Positions 8,706 to 17,537 are shown, counted from the first letter of the stretch. The stretch: DNA of 40,617 bases from Pseudomonas sp. C2B4 (GCF_013359695.1 NZ_JABFMU010000033.1:25267-65883), one strand, 5' to 3'. Notes: generated by a model not told the origin, from the letters alone. Made by a program: numbers and translations.

Positions 8706-9782
8706 TTAATCGGTGGACAACACGCCACGACGAACCTGGTCGCGCTCGATGGATTCGAACAACGCCTTGAAGTTGCCTTCGCCGAAACCGTCATCGCCTT
8801 TACGCTGGATGAACTCGAAGAACACCGGCCCCATCAGGGTTTCCGAGAAGATCTGCAGCAGCAGACGCTTGTCGCCCGCCTCGGACGAACCGTCCAGCAG
8901 AATGCCCCGCGCTTGCAGTTCGCCAACCGGCTCGCCGTGGTTCGGCAAGCGGCCTTCGAGCATTTCGTAGTAGGTGTCTGGCGGCGCGGTCATGAAGCGC
9001 ATGCCGATGCTTTTCAGGTGATCCCAGGTCTTGACCAGGTCGTCGGACAGGAACGCGACGTGCTGGATGCCTTCGCCGTTGAACTGCATCAGGAACTCTT
9101 CGATCTGCCCGGCGCCCTTGGACGATTCTTCGTTCAGCGGGATGCGGATCATGCCGTCCGGTGCGGTCATGGCCTTGGAGGTCAGGCCGGTGTATTCGCC
9201 CTTGATATCGAAGTAGCGGATTTCGCGGAAGTTGAACAGCTTCTCGTAGAAGTTCGCCCAATAGGCCATGCGGCCGCGATACACGTTGTGGGTCAGGTGA
9301 TCGATGATCTTCAGGCCAGCTCCGACCGGGTGGCGGTCCACACCTTCGAGGTACACGAAGTCGATGTCGTAGATCGAGCTGCCCTCACCGAAACGGTCGA
9401 TCAGGTACAGCGGCGCGCCGCCGATGCCTTTGATCGCTGGCAGGTGCAGTTCCATCGGGCCGGTTTCGATGTGGATCGGTTGCGCACCCAGTTCAAGGGC
9501 GCGCTTGTAGGCTTTCTGCGAATCCTTGACCCGAAACGCCATGCCGCATACCGACGGACCGTGCTCGGCGGCAAAGTACGAAGCAACGCTGTTGGGCTCG
9601 TTGTTGAGGATCAGGTTGATCGCGCCCTGGCGATACAGGTGCACGTCTTTGGAACGGTGGGTCGCGACCTTGGTGAAGCCCATGATCTTGAAGATCGGCT
9701 CCAGGGTATTGGGGGTTGGCGATGCGAATTCGATGAACTCGAAGCCCATCAGGCCCATTGGGTTTTCGTATAAATCTGCCAT
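8706..9782 (-). CDS. hpd: 4-hydroxyphenylpyruvate dioxygenase
   Basis: A 358-residue Fe(II)-dependent dioxygenase converting 4-hydroxyphenylpyruvate to homogentisate in tyrosine catabolism. The length equals the well-studied P. fluorescens enzyme. The iron ligands are in place: His162 (DHLTHNV), His241 (IQHVAF) and Glu323 (FFEFIQR), i.e. 161/240/322 if Met1 is not counted. Start at 9782 (MADLYENPMGLMGFEF) was chosen by family alignment over an upstream ATG at 9815. The homogentisate-pathway genes (hmgA, fahA, maiA) are not in this window, so hpd stands alone here, as it often does in pseudomonads. Confidence 0.97.
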   Translation of the reverse strand: MADLYENPMGLMGFEFIEFASPTPNTLEPIFKIMGFTKVATHRSKDVHLYRQGAINLILNNEPNSVASYFAAEHGPSVCGMAFRVKDSQKAYKRALELGAQPIHIETGPMELHLPAIKGIGGAPLYLIDRFGEGSSIYDIDFVYLEGVDRHPVGAGLKIIDHLTHNVYRGRMAYWANFYEKLFNFREIRYFDIKGEYTGLTSKAMTAPDGMIRIPLNEESSKGAGQIEEFLMQFNGEGIQHVAFLSDDLVKTWDHLKSIGMRFMTAPPDTYYEMLEGRLPNHGEPVGELQARGILLDGSSEAGDKRLLLQIFSETLMGPVFFEFIQRKGDDGFGEGNFKALFESIERDQVRRGVLSTD

Positions 9783-9982
9783 GGTTGGCGCCTCATCATT
9801 CTTATCAATTAACAAAGGTTAGTTGCTAGCAATGCTGAGACCGGTGGGTGGCGCGCAGGAGATGCCCCGCACGCTGCGGGCGAGGAAATCACCGTAGATC
9901 AATTGAAACCCAAGTATCTTCATTGTCGACCCAAGGCTCTTGCGGGCGAGGCTTCTGCTGCCAGAAGACGTTATTCTTATAT

Positions 9983-10009
9983 GCGTAACCTGATTCTACA
10001 CAGCGTAAC
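9983..10009 (-). promoter_or_regulatory. Direct repeat upstream of hpd
   Basis: On the minus strand GTTACGC occurs twice, starting 20 bp apart (two helical turns), about 200 bp upstream of the hpd start. TAGAAT lies between the copies and TATAAG follows them; either could be a -10 element. A dimeric activator site is possible; the regulator is not identifiable from sequence. Confidence 0.35.
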
Positions 10010-10027
10010 TCAGTTTGTCCGCCTTCT

Positions 10028-10975
10028 CTATAAAATCCGCTTTTTCCCCGTGGACGCAAGGGGTTTGTTGCACAGGTAAATCCCCGCCAGAATCAGCCCT
10101 CCCCCCACATACATCGCCAGCGTCAGTTGCTCGCCCAACAGCAGCGCGCCGAAGATCACCGCGGTCAATGGATTCAGGGCGATAAACACGCCGGAACGGG
10201 TCGCGCCGATTTTGCGGATGCCGTCGTAATAGCCGATGTAGGCCAGCGCCGAACCCAATACACCCAGGTACATCAGGCTCAGCCATTGTGACGGCCCGAG
10301 ACTGGTGAGTGCATCCACCCTCACCTCACCGCGTATCGCACAGGTCAGCCACAGCATCAGCGTGCCCAGCAGAATCGACCAGGTCACGGTTTGCACCGGC
10401 CCCAGGCTTTGAGTCAGCTCCCGGGAGCACAGTGAGTAAATGCCCCAGCCGAGCACGCAACCCAGAATCAGCAGGTCACCGACCCAGGCGTCGGGATTGT
10501 CGGCGAGCAATTGCGGGTTGCGACTGACGATCACCAAACTGGCGCCAGCTATGCATATCACGATGCCGATGACTTTCGCCGGGCTCAAGCGCTCCTTGAA
10601 GAGCAGCCAAGCCGCCAAGCCGATCACGGCGGGGTTCAGCGCGACGATCAACGACGCCCGCGAGGCATTGATGTAGTGCAGGCCATAAAAGAAGCAGAGG
10701 TTGTAAAAGAAGATCCCGAAAAAGCCCAGCAGCGCCAGTTGCAGCCATTGCCTGCGGTTGGGTCGCGCCAGCGGTATCCGGCTCAATAGTAAGAACAGCA
10801 GCAGTGCCGCGCTGGCCAGCAGAAACCGCAAGCTGGCCGCAAACAGCGGGCTGACGCCGTCGGCCAGGAAGCGCCCGGCCACGAAGGTGCCACCCCAAAT
10901 CATGGTGACGCTCGCCAGCTTCAGATAAACCAGCACATTGGCGTTGTCAGTCAGGCTCTGTTCACACGTTGTCAT
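10028..10975 (-). CDS. EamA/DMT-family transporter
   Basis: A 315-residue inner-membrane protein with two EamA repeats (ten predicted helices): MIWGGTFVAGRFLADGVSPL in the first and AYIGYYDGIRKIGATRSGVF in the second, followed by LNPLTAVIFGALLLGEQ. Such proteins export amino acids and other metabolites. The start at 10975 has GGGGAC upstream; the ATG at 11014 would add 13 residues that read into the divergent promoter. It is divergent from a LysR regulator with 78 bp between, the classic arrangement for regulator-controlled efflux. Substrate unknown. Confidence 0.88.
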   Translation of the reverse strand: MTTCEQSLTDNANVLVYLKLASVTMIWGGTFVAGRFLADGVSPLFAASLRFLLASAALLLFLLLSRIPLARPNRRQWLQLALLGFFGIFFYNLCFFYGLHYINASRASLIVALNPAVIGLAAWLLFKERLSPAKVIGIVICIAGASLVIVSRNPQLLADNPDAWVGDLLILGCVLGWGIYSLCSRELTQSLGPVQTVTWSILLGTLMLWLTCAIRGEVRVDALTSLGPSQWLSLMYLGVLGSALAYIGYYDGIRKIGATRSGVFIALNPLTAVIFGALLLGEQLTLAMYVGGGLILAGIYLCNKPLASTGKKRIL

Positions 10976-11053
10976 AAGTCCCCGGAGCTGAAGATCGGTT
11001 GGATGACGTATCATTCGACTAATACTTGATCATCGTAAAATGAGTAAACACTC

Positions 11054-11926
11054 ATGACCCTGACTCAACTGGAGATCTTCTCCACCGTCGCCGAGCTGCA
11101 CGGCTTTACGGCGGCGGCCCATCGCCTGGGCATTACCCAATCGGCGGTTTCCCATGCGTTGAAGTCGCTGGAGCTGGAATTGGGTGTGGAGCTGCTGCGC
11201 CGCCATCAGTCTCAGGTTGAACTGAGCGACATCGGCCAGCAGCTGTTGCTGCGGGCACGGGCCATGCTGGGGCTGGCCAATACCTTGCGCCAGGAAGCCG
11301 CGGATGCCCGGGGCATGAAGCGCGGTACATTGCGCATCGGCTCGTTCGGCCCCACCTCGTCGATCAAATTATTGCCTTTGATCTTGCAGCACTACCGGGC
11401 CGCCCATCCGGGCATCGAGGTCCACGTCGATGAGGGGCCGGACCGTCAGGTTATCCAATGGCTGGAGGAACGACGGATCGACATCGGTTTTGTGGTGCTG
11501 CCCGAGGAGCGTTTCGACACGGTGGCGCTGCTGCAAGACCAGATGGTTGCGCTTCTGCCGGTCAATCATCCGCTGTCGTCACGCGACAGCGTGAGCCTGG
11601 CTGATTTGTGCCACGACCCTTTTGTATTGACCGAGGCCGGTTCGTCAGAGCTTGTGCAACGACTGTTCAACGCAGCCCGATTGACGCCCAACATCCGGTT
11701 TCGCTGCTCGCAGTTGCTGAGCACCCTGGACACGGTGGGTCGCGGCGATGCCCTGACCGTGGTGGCCGAAAGCTCATTGCCCGAGCACAACGACAGCCGC
11801 TATGTGAAGAAGCCCTTGTCGCCCGCCGTCGTCCGGCAAGTCGGGCTGGCCGTGCTCGATGAGCGCCAGGCATCGCCGGCGGCCACAGCCTTCATCAAAC
11901 TCGCACAGCGGCTGGATTACCGATGA
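11054..11926 (+). CDS. LysR-family transcriptional regulator
   Basis: A 290-residue regulator. The N-terminal winged helix-turn-helix is clear (TLTQLEIFSTVAELHGFTAA, then AHRLGITQSAVSHALKSLE), followed by the linker helix and a periplasmic-binding-type effector domain starting near residue 90 (GTLRIGSFGPTSSIKLLPLI). It starts at ATG 11054 and faces the EamA transporter across a short spacer, so it most likely activates that gene and represses itself. A LysR T-N11-A box was not securely identified in the 78 bp. Confidence 0.93.
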   Translation: MTLTQLEIFSTVAELHGFTAAAHRLGITQSAVSHALKSLELELGVELLRRHQSQVELSDIGQQLLLRARAMLGLANTLRQEAADARGMKRGTLRIGSFGPTSSIKLLPLILQHYRAAHPGIEVHVDEGPDRQVIQWLEERRIDIGFVVLPEERFDTVALLQDQMVALLPVNHPLSSRDSVSLADLCHDPFVLTEAGSSELVQRLFNAARLTPNIRFRCSQLLSTLDTVGRGDALTVVAESSLPEHNDSRYVKKPLSPAVVRQVGLAVLDERQASPAATAFIKLAQRLDYR

Positions 11927-12038
11927 GCGGCATAAATGCCATGGGCCAACTATTATGGCTCGCACGTGACCTCTTTTTGCAGGGTGTTTGGCCCTGCCAG
12001 CATTTGAGAGCCCTATTTCATCGTCACAGGTTCCACGA

Positions 12039-13571
12039 ATGCCACTGAAAGCCAAGCCCCGTAAACGCAGCACCAGGATTGCTGTCACTCTCGCAAGCGG
12101 ATTGCTCCCGGTCGTGCTGGGCGTGGTCATTCTTTACTTGCAGGCTGAACGAACACTCCAGCAAAGCGCTCGACTGACCGCCGAAGAAGCGATTCGCCAG
12201 TTTGAACTGATGCTCGACAACACGGCCCAGGCCGCGCGTGAGTTACTGCCCCTGGCCGGACAGAGTTGCATCGACGTCAACCTTCTCTTGCGCGAACAGG
12301 TCACCCGCCGCCCCTTTGTGCGCTCGACCAATCTGGTGTGGGACGACACCATTTATTGCAGCTCCCTGTTTGGCGACTATCACGAGAAGATTGCGTCCGG
12401 GGACTACGCCGGTGGCCGCCTGGTATTGATGAAGGGCAACCCGGTCACGCCCGACACGGCATTGCTGGTCTATCGGCTTGGCGAAGGCAAGCGCGGCGCG
12501 ATGAGCACGCTCGATGGCTACCACCTGAGCAATGTATTGCGCATGATCGGCCGTCATACCCTGCTGGTCCTGCAGGTCGGCTCCCCTTGGTTGACCGCTG
12601 ACGGTCAGTTCCATGAAGGCCCCCTCCACGACTTTGCGGTGGCGCAAACCCGGCTCGATTCTTCACGTTACGCCTTTGGCGTGCAGGCAGGCTTTCCCGA
12701 AGGCGAAACCTGGCGCTACATGAGCAGCGAGTACCCGCCGTTGTTCAGCCTGCTGATATTCTTTGGCGTCGTGTCGGGCCTGATTGGGCACCTTCTGCAG
12801 AAGCGTTCATCGTCACCGACCCATGAAATGAAGCGTGCGCTGGACGCGGTGGAGTTCGTTCCGTACTTCCAGGCCGTTGTGCATGGCGACAGCAAAAAGA
12901 TTTCGGGCATTAAAGTACTGATGCGCTGGAATCACCCGAAAGAAGGTCTGGTGCGTCCCGATCTGTTCATTCCGTTCGCCGAACACTCCGGACTGATCGT
13001 GCCGATGACCCGCTCATTGATGCAACAGACCGCCACCTTGCTCGCCCCGCTGTCCGCGTCGTTCGAGGAGCCCTTTCATATCGGGATCAACATCACTGCC
13101 AACCATTGCCAGGACCTGGAACTGGTCGAGGATTGCCGCGATTTCCTCGCGGCTTTCGCTCCGGGCTCCATTCATTTGGTGCTTGAGTTGACCGAGCGCG
13201 AACTGATCGAACCCACGGCTATTACCCATCAATTGTTCGAGCAGTTGCACGAACTGGGCGTGAAGATCGCCATCGACGACTTCGGCACCGGCCATTCCAG
13301 TCTCGGTTACCTGCGTCAGTTCAATGTCGACTACCTGAAAATCGACCAGAGTTTCGTCGCCATGATTGGTATTGACGCCCTGTCCAGCCACATACTGGAC
13401 AGCATCATGGAACTTGCAGCAAAGCTCGATCTGGCGATGGTGGCCGAGGGTGTGGAAACCCAGGCGCAAAGTGATTACCTGACCGCTCATAACGTTAACT
13501 TCCTGCAAGGCTATCTGTTCGGCCGACCAATGCCCGGTGCAGAGTTCATTAGTGCATTAAGTGACCATTAA
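12039..13571 (+). CDS. CSS-motif EAL-domain protein with degenerate active site (KVL for EAL)
   Basis: A 510-residue membrane protein. Helix 1 is at about 13-34 and helix 2 at about 236-253; between them a periplasmic CSS domain carries Cys77 and the Cys107-Ser-Ser motif, which in the family form a redox-sensitive disulfide. The cytoplasmic EAL domain (about 262-510) keeps ELTE (383-386), DDFGTG (413-418), YLKID (432-436), AEGVET (469-474) and LQGYLFGRP. However, the signature EAL, normally reading EVL or EAL before xRW, reads Lys292-Val-Leu (GIKVLMRW; codon AAA). That Glu coordinates the catalytic metal, so cyclic-di-GMP phosphodiesterase activity is doubtful and a binding or signalling role is possible. 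ATG 12039 starts directly before the basic N-terminus. Confidence 0.9.
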   Translation: MPLKAKPRKRSTRIAVTLASGLLPVVLGVVILYLQAERTLQQSARLTAEEAIRQFELMLDNTAQAARELLPLAGQSCIDVNLLLREQVTRRPFVRSTNLVWDDTIYCSSLFGDYHEKIASGDYAGGRLVLMKGNPVTPDTALLVYRLGEGKRGAMSTLDGYHLSNVLRMIGRHTLLVLQVGSPWLTADGQFHEGPLHDFAVAQTRLDSSRYAFGVQAGFPEGETWRYMSSEYPPLFSLLIFFGVVSGLIGHLLQKRSSSPTHEMKRALDAVEFVPYFQAVVHGDSKKISGIKVLMRWNHPKEGLVRPDLFIPFAEHSGLIVPMTRSLMQQTATLLAPLSASFEEPFHIGINITANHCQDLELVEDCRDFLAAFAPGSIHLVLELTERELIEPTAITHQLFEQLHELGVKIAIDDFGTGHSSLGYLRQFNVDYLKIDQSFVAMIGIDALSSHILDSIMELAAKLDLAMVAEGVETQAQSDYLTAHNVNFLQGYLFGRPMPGAEFISALSDH

Positions 13572-13805
13572 CTAGCGGTTTTTAGCGACGGGATGGCATT
13601 AGGGCGCACCAATTTGAATCAAAACACTGCTCTTGTTACATGAAAAAAAAGACATGATTTACTCTTGGCTCATTAACTACTACAATTTTTCATGCCTGCG
13701 GTAATTTGGCAGGTGAGCCACTTATCACCGAGTCGCTTCAAGGCTCTTGGCTTATAGCTTTGTTTGCGGTTGGTATCAGCCAAACACACTATTGGAGTAA
13801 AGATA
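13572..13805 (+). promoter_or_regulatory. AT-rich promoter and leader region of mvaU
   Basis: This 234-bp spacer is far richer in A+T than its surroundings, with runs such as ATGAAAAAAAAGACATG and ACTACTACAATTTTTC. A small hairpin CCTGC..GCAGG follows near 13696-13712. AT-rich DNA upstream of an H-NS/MvaT-type gene is consistent with autoregulation, but no single promoter could be assigned with confidence. Confidence 0.45.
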
Positions 13806-14171
13806 TTGTCCAGACTCGCTGAATTTCGTGCAGCTGAAAAGGCCCTTCAAGAGCAGCTCAAGCAGCTGGAATCCCTGAAGAACGATGCCGGGCTCAAGAA
13901 AGAAATCGAATTCGAAGAGAAGCTCCAGGGGCTGATGAAAACCTACGGCAAGAGCCTGCGCGACATCATCGCCATTCTCGATCCGAACCCGGCAAAATCC
14001 GGCCTGCAACTCGCCGCGGCACCTAAAACCCGCCGCGCTCGCGTGGTCAAGGTTTATCAGAACCCACATACCGGTGAACTGATTGAAACCAAGGGCGGCA
14101 ACCATCGCGGCCTGAAAGCCTGGAAGGAACAATACGGTGCTGCCACCGTTGACTCCTGGCTGCGTGGATAA
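13806..14171 (+). CDS. mvaU: MvaT/MvaU-family H-NS-like nucleoid protein
   Basis: A 121-residue xenogeneic silencer that binds AT-rich DNA and oligomerises on it. The N-terminal half is the coiled-coil oligomerisation region (SRLAEFRAAEKALQEQLKQL, then KKEIEFEEKLQGLM). The C-terminal half is the DNA-binding domain with the AT-hook-like TKGGNHRGLKAWKEQYG. The N-terminus is closer to MvaU than to MvaT as I know them. The start is TTG at 13806, supported by GGAG 9 bp upstream and by the conserved beginning SRLAEFR; the upstream ATG-like start at 13764 adds unrelated residues. Monocistronic, with a strong terminator. Confidence 0.93.
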   Translation: MSRLAEFRAAEKALQEQLKQLESLKNDAGLKKEIEFEEKLQGLMKTYGKSLRDIIAILDPNPAKSGLQLAAAPKTRRARVVKVYQNPHTGELIETKGGNHRGLKAWKEQYGAATVDSWLRG

Positions 14172-14188
14172 GCACACGCACTATAAAA

Positions 14189-14213
14189 AAGCCCTGCCAA
14201 TGCAGGGCTTTTT
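14189..14213 (+). terminator. Rho-independent terminator of mvaU
   Basis: Stem AAGCCCTGC / GCAGGGCTT with a CAAT-type loop and a T5 tail, 17 bp after the mvaU stop codon. Confidence 0.9.
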
Positions 14214-14346
14214 CATGAATATCTTCTCAATGCCACGATGTTGACCGCTCAACTCGCTACTTGCCGATTAACTTTTTGCTTAATCCATTTGGGTATCTAA
14301 ATTTTTCAACCACGGCCCCAAAGCCTGCAGCTACTAAAGTCTTCGA

Positions 14347-14871
14347 TTAAAGTTTCAAAGCGTTACGCGCTGTCTCTATTTCATCCTGGCTGAGCTTATA
14401 AGCTTCGGCCTGCCCCGCGTAGGAAAGAACGTAGGCCTTATCGGCATCCACAGCAGCGACCAATGTTTGAGAAAGCACATGTCGGCCGTTTTGCGTGATG
14501 GTGCAGGTGGTTTCCAACGCCGACAACCGACTCAAGGTCGTCGGGTGAATACGGTTGCAGACACTTTGATAACCGCCCTGGAAAAAGTCTTTCTGCACCG
14601 ACTTGCGCATCTCAAGCAACACGCCTTCCAGGTTGACCTGATGACCGCTTTCTACCCGCGTCATGGTCAGTTCCATCACCATCACCGGCGTGCCATTTTC
14701 ATCATTTTTTACCGCACGCTGGCGGGAAACACCGGAAGCCGCATCACCCTGCTCAATCTCTTCGACCTGCCAACCGGCAGGCCAGGTCATGACCGGCGCC
14801 TCGGCGTGGGCGCCGGCAACGGCGGACAGCACGCCAATCAGGACGAACACCGATTTACCGAATCGAATCAT
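14347..14871 (-). CDS. Secreted small protein, probably DUF4946
   Basis: A 174-residue protein with an N-terminal signal peptide (MIRFGKSVFVLIGVLSAVAG, cleavage likely after AHA), hence periplasmic. The mature part has two Cys (VCNRIHP and TTCTITQNG), which could form a disulfide. I associate the overall pattern (MTWPAGWQVEE, RQRAVKNDENGTPVMVMELT) with the Pseudomonas DUF4946 family, from memory and not tested. Function unknown. ATG 14871 was preferred over 14883 because it begins right at the basic signal n-region. It is divergent from gloA with 145 bp between. Confidence 0.75.
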   Translation of the reverse strand: MIRFGKSVFVLIGVLSAVAGAHAEAPVMTWPAGWQVEEIEQGDAASGVSRQRAVKNDENGTPVMVMELTMTRVESGHQVNLEGVLLEMRKSVQKDFFQGGYQSVCNRIHPTTLSRLSALETTCTITQNGRHVLSQTLVAAVDADKAYVLSYAGQAEAYKLSQDEIETARNALKL

Positions 14872-15016
14872 TGCAATCAACACTCAGGTTTTGAGCCGTG
14901 AAGTCTGAGGCTCGACCGACGGTCAGGCAATACCCGACGCTTTGGGTTTGGTGATGTCCGAACCCTTGCGTATCATGGTTGCCATTCAATCGCCCCGCTT
15001 ATTTTCCGGAGGGCCC

Positions 15017-15538
15017 ATGAGCCTGCACGAACTGAACACCTTCCCCGGCGTCACCGCACAACCTGACACCGCGACCCAGAAATTCGTCTTCAACCACACC
15101 ATGCTGCGGGTCAAGGACATCACCCAATCCCTGGATTTCTACACACGCATCCTTGGTTTTACGCTGGTGGAAAAGCGCGACTTTCCGGAAGCCGAATTCA
15201 GCCTGTACTTCCTTGCGCTCGTCGACAAAGACCAGATCCCGGCCGACGCCGCCGCGCGCACCGAATGGATGAAATCGATCCCCGGCATTCTCGAACTGAC
15301 CCACAACCACGGCACCGAGAACGACCCGGACTTCGCCTACCACAACGGCAACACCGACCCTCGCGGCTTTGGCCATATCTGCATCTCGGTGCCGGACATC
15401 GTCGCCGCGTGCGAGCGCTTTGAAGCGCTGGGCTGTGACTTCCAGAAACGCCTGAACGACGGCCGCATGAAAAGCCTGGCGTTCATCAAGGACCCGGACA
15501 ACTACTGGGTCGAGATCATCCAGCCTGCACCGCTGTAA
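15017..15538 (+). CDS. gloA: Lactoylglutathione lyase (glyoxalase I)
   Basis: A 173-residue cytoplasmic enzyme that isomerises the methylglyoxal-glutathione hemithioacetal to S-lactoylglutathione. It is of the longer, zinc-type class typical of P. putida and eukaryotes. Metal-ligand segments are visible: FNHTMLRVKD (position of first ligand Gln/His region), GILELTHNHGTE (Glu), GFGHICISVPD (His) and YWVEIIQP (Glu). The ATG at 15017 is preceded by CCGGAGGG, an excellent ribosome binding site; an upstream start at 14942 is unnecessary. Together with gor and ahpCF nearby it fits thiol and aldehyde stress defence, though each is transcribed separately. Confidence 0.95.
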   Translation: MSLHELNTFPGVTAQPDTATQKFVFNHTMLRVKDITQSLDFYTRILGFTLVEKRDFPEAEFSLYFLALVDKDQIPADAAARTEWMKSIPGILELTHNHGTENDPDFAYHNGNTDPRGFGHICISVPDIVAACERFEALGCDFQKRLNDGRMKSLAFIKDPDNYWVEIIQPAPL

Positions 15539-15558
15539 GACACAAGACTCATCCCCCC

Positions 15559-15646
15559 GTGGGAGCGAGCCTGCTCGCGAAGGCGGTGGATCATTTGACC
15601 TTGATGTTGGCTGACACTCCGCTTTCGCGAGCAAGCCCGCTCCCAC
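15559..15646. repeat. 88-bp REP doublet
   Basis: Same class as the doublets at 7499 and 8596 with the same 88-bp length; the right arm has changes (GCGAGCAAGCCCGCTCCCAC). The loop retains TTGATGTTGGCTGA, seen also in the loop at 8641-8651. Confidence 0.88.
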
Positions 15647-15681
15647 AGAGAAGCAGCTTCCTCCATCGAAATACCAGACAC

Positions 15682-15713
15682 AAAAAACCCCATGATCGCT
15701 CATGGGGTTTTTT
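15682..15713. terminator. Bidirectional terminator between gloA and ahpF
   Basis: A perfect stem AAAAAACCCCATGA / TCATGGGGTTTTTT with loop TCGC. A-tract and T-tract flank both sides, so it can end transcripts from both convergent genes, gloA (+) and ahpF (-). Confidence 0.93.
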
Positions 15714-15715
15714 CT

Positions 15716-15813
15716 GTAGGAGCGAGCTTGCTCGCGATGAACCTGAGAACGCCGCGGGGTACCAACCAACCAGCGTTATCGTTAAAGTCCATCGCGAGCG
15801 AGCTCGCTCCTAC
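15716..15813. repeat. 98-bp REP doublet, GTAGGAGCG type
   Basis: Arms GTAGGAGCGAGCTTGCTCGC and GCGAGCGAGCTCGCTCCTAC enclose a loop with GCGTTATCGTTA. This loop motif (reverse complement TAACGATAACGC) recurs in the doublets at 18251 and 20431, and all three are about 97-100 bp, a longer class than the 88-bp doublets. Confidence 0.85.
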
Positions 15814-15841
15814 AAGGTTTTCGCGTTTTCAGCGTGGGCAA

Positions 15842-17407
15842 TCAGTCCGGGGCCGAAGTCCGGATCAGGTGATCGAATGCACTCAAGGAAGCCTTGGCGC
15901 CCTCGCCCACCGCGATCACGATCTGCTTGTACGGCACGGTGGTCACGTCACCGGCGGCGAACACGCCCGGCAGCGAAGTCTCGCCACGGGCATCGACGAT
16001 AATCTCGCCACGGGGCGACAACTCGACAGTGCCTTTGAGCCAGTCAGTGTTGGGCAGCAAACCGATCTGCACGAAGATACCTTCGAGGTTGATGGTTTGG
16101 AATTCGCCTGAATCGCGATCCTTGTAGACCAGACCACTCACTTTCTCGCCGTCACCCTTCACTTCGCTGGTCAGCGCGCTGGTGATGACATCGACGTTGG
16201 GCAGGCTGAACAGTTTGCGTTGCAGCACCGCATCGGCGCGCAGCTTGCTGTCGAATTCCAGCAGCGTGACATGGCTGACGATGCCCGCCAGATCGATCGC
16301 TGCTTCAACGCCGGAGTTACCGCCGCCGATCACCGCTACGCGCTTGCCCTTGAACAATGGGCCGTCGCAGTGCGGGCAGAAACATACGCCTTTGGCTTTG
16401 TATTCCTGCTCGCCCGGCACGCCCATTTCGCGCCAGCGGGCGCCGGTGGCAAGAATCAGCGCCTTGGTTTTCAGGCTGGCGCCGCTTTCGAAACGAACTT
16501 CGTGCAACTCGCCAGGATTCTTCGCCGGGATCAGCGAAGTGGCCCGCTGCAGATTCATGATGTCGACGTCGTACTGCTTGACGTGCTCTTCCAAAGCACT
16601 GGCCAGTTTCGGCCCTTCGGTTTCCTGCACGGAGATGAAGTTTTCAATGGCCATGGTATCGAGCACCTGACCACCAAAACGCTCAGCCGCCACACCGGTA
16701 CGAATGCCTTTGCGTGCAGCGTAAATCGCCGCCGAAGCGCCGGCTGGGCCACCACCGACCACCAGCACGTCAAACGCTTCCTTGGCGCTGATCTTCTCGG
16801 CCTGGCGCTCAGCGCCGCTGGTGTCGATCTTGGCGAGGATTTCTTCCAGGCCCATGCGGCCCTGGCCGAACACTTCGCCGTTGAGGTAGATACTGGGCAC
16901 GGCCATGATCTTGCGCTCATCGACTTCGGCCTGGAACAGCGCACCGTCAATGGCGACGTGGCGAATGTTCGGGTTGAGTACCGCCATCAGGTTCAGCGCC
17001 TGGACCACGTCCGGGCAGTTCTGGCAGGACAGCGAGAAGTACGTCTCGAAGCTGAACTCACCCTTGAGCGAACGGATCTGCTCAATGACTTCGACGCTGG
17101 CCTTCGAAGGGTGACCGCCGACTTGCAGCAGGGCCAGCACCAGCGAGGTGAATTCGTGACCCATCGGGATGCCGGCGAAACGCAGGCTGATGTCGGCCCC
17201 TGGGCGATTGATCGAGAACGATGGCTTGCGTGTGTCATCACCGTTGTCGAGCAAAGTAATCTGGGTGGAAAGACTGGCAACGTCTTTCAACAGTTCGAGC
17301 ATTTCCCGGGATTTCGCACCGTCGTCGAGGGATGCAACGATCTCGATCGGTTGGGTGACCCGTTCCAGGTACGATTTCAACTGGGCTTTAAGATTGGCGT
17401 CCAACAT
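15842..17407 (-). CDS. ahpF: Alkyl hydroperoxide reductase subunit F
   Basis: A 521-residue FAD and NADH-dependent disulfide reductase that recharges AhpC. The N-terminal tandem thioredoxin-fold domain has the Cys128-x-x-Cys131 centre (SLSCQNCPD). The FAD motif VLVVGGGPAGASAAIYAARK follows at about 214, the second disulfide centre is Cys344-Pro-His-Cys347, the NADH motif is VAVIGGGNSGVEAA and the C-terminal FAD segment is GVFAAGDVTT. The length is the family norm. It lies downstream of ahpC on the same strand with 130 bp between, which hold a hairpin terminator; this would keep AhpF below AhpC. Confidence 0.97.
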   Translation of the reverse strand: MLDANLKAQLKSYLERVTQPIEIVASLDDGAKSREMLELLKDVASLSTQITLLDNGDDTRKPSFSINRPGADISLRFAGIPMGHEFTSLVLALLQVGGHPSKASVEVIEQIRSLKGEFSFETYFSLSCQNCPDVVQALNLMAVLNPNIRHVAIDGALFQAEVDERKIMAVPSIYLNGEVFGQGRMGLEEILAKIDTSGAERQAEKISAKEAFDVLVVGGGPAGASAAIYAARKGIRTGVAAERFGGQVLDTMAIENFISVQETEGPKLASALEEHVKQYDVDIMNLQRATSLIPAKNPGELHEVRFESGASLKTKALILATGARWREMGVPGEQEYKAKGVCFCPHCDGPLFKGKRVAVIGGGNSGVEAAIDLAGIVSHVTLLEFDSKLRADAVLQRKLFSLPNVDVITSALTSEVKGDGEKVSGLVYKDRDSGEFQTINLEGIFVQIGLLPNTDWLKGTVELSPRGEIIVDARGETSLPGVFAAGDVTTVPYKQIVIAVGEGAKASLSAFDHLIRTSAPD

Positions 17408-17440
17408 ACGGGCGATTTCCTTTAGTGAATTTCTTGCATA

Positions 17441-17478
17441 AAAAAACGCCCGAGCGAATCTCGCCCGGGCGTTTTTAT
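17441..17478. terminator. Hairpin between ahpC and ahpF
   Basis: Stem AAAAACGCCCGAGCG / CGCCCGGGCGTTTTT (one mismatch) with loop AATCT. On the minus strand it lies downstream of ahpC and upstream of ahpF and ends in a T tract, so it should act as a partial terminator within the unit. Confidence 0.85.
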
Positions 17479-17537
17479 TGGGCGGTGCAGCTTACTGAGT
17501 AGGTGCGGAGTTCCGCCCTGGGTTGCGCGTCACAGAC

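Noticed and set aside
16220..17425. 401-codon open frame opposite ahpF
   Set aside because: Antisense shadow of a textbook AhpF.
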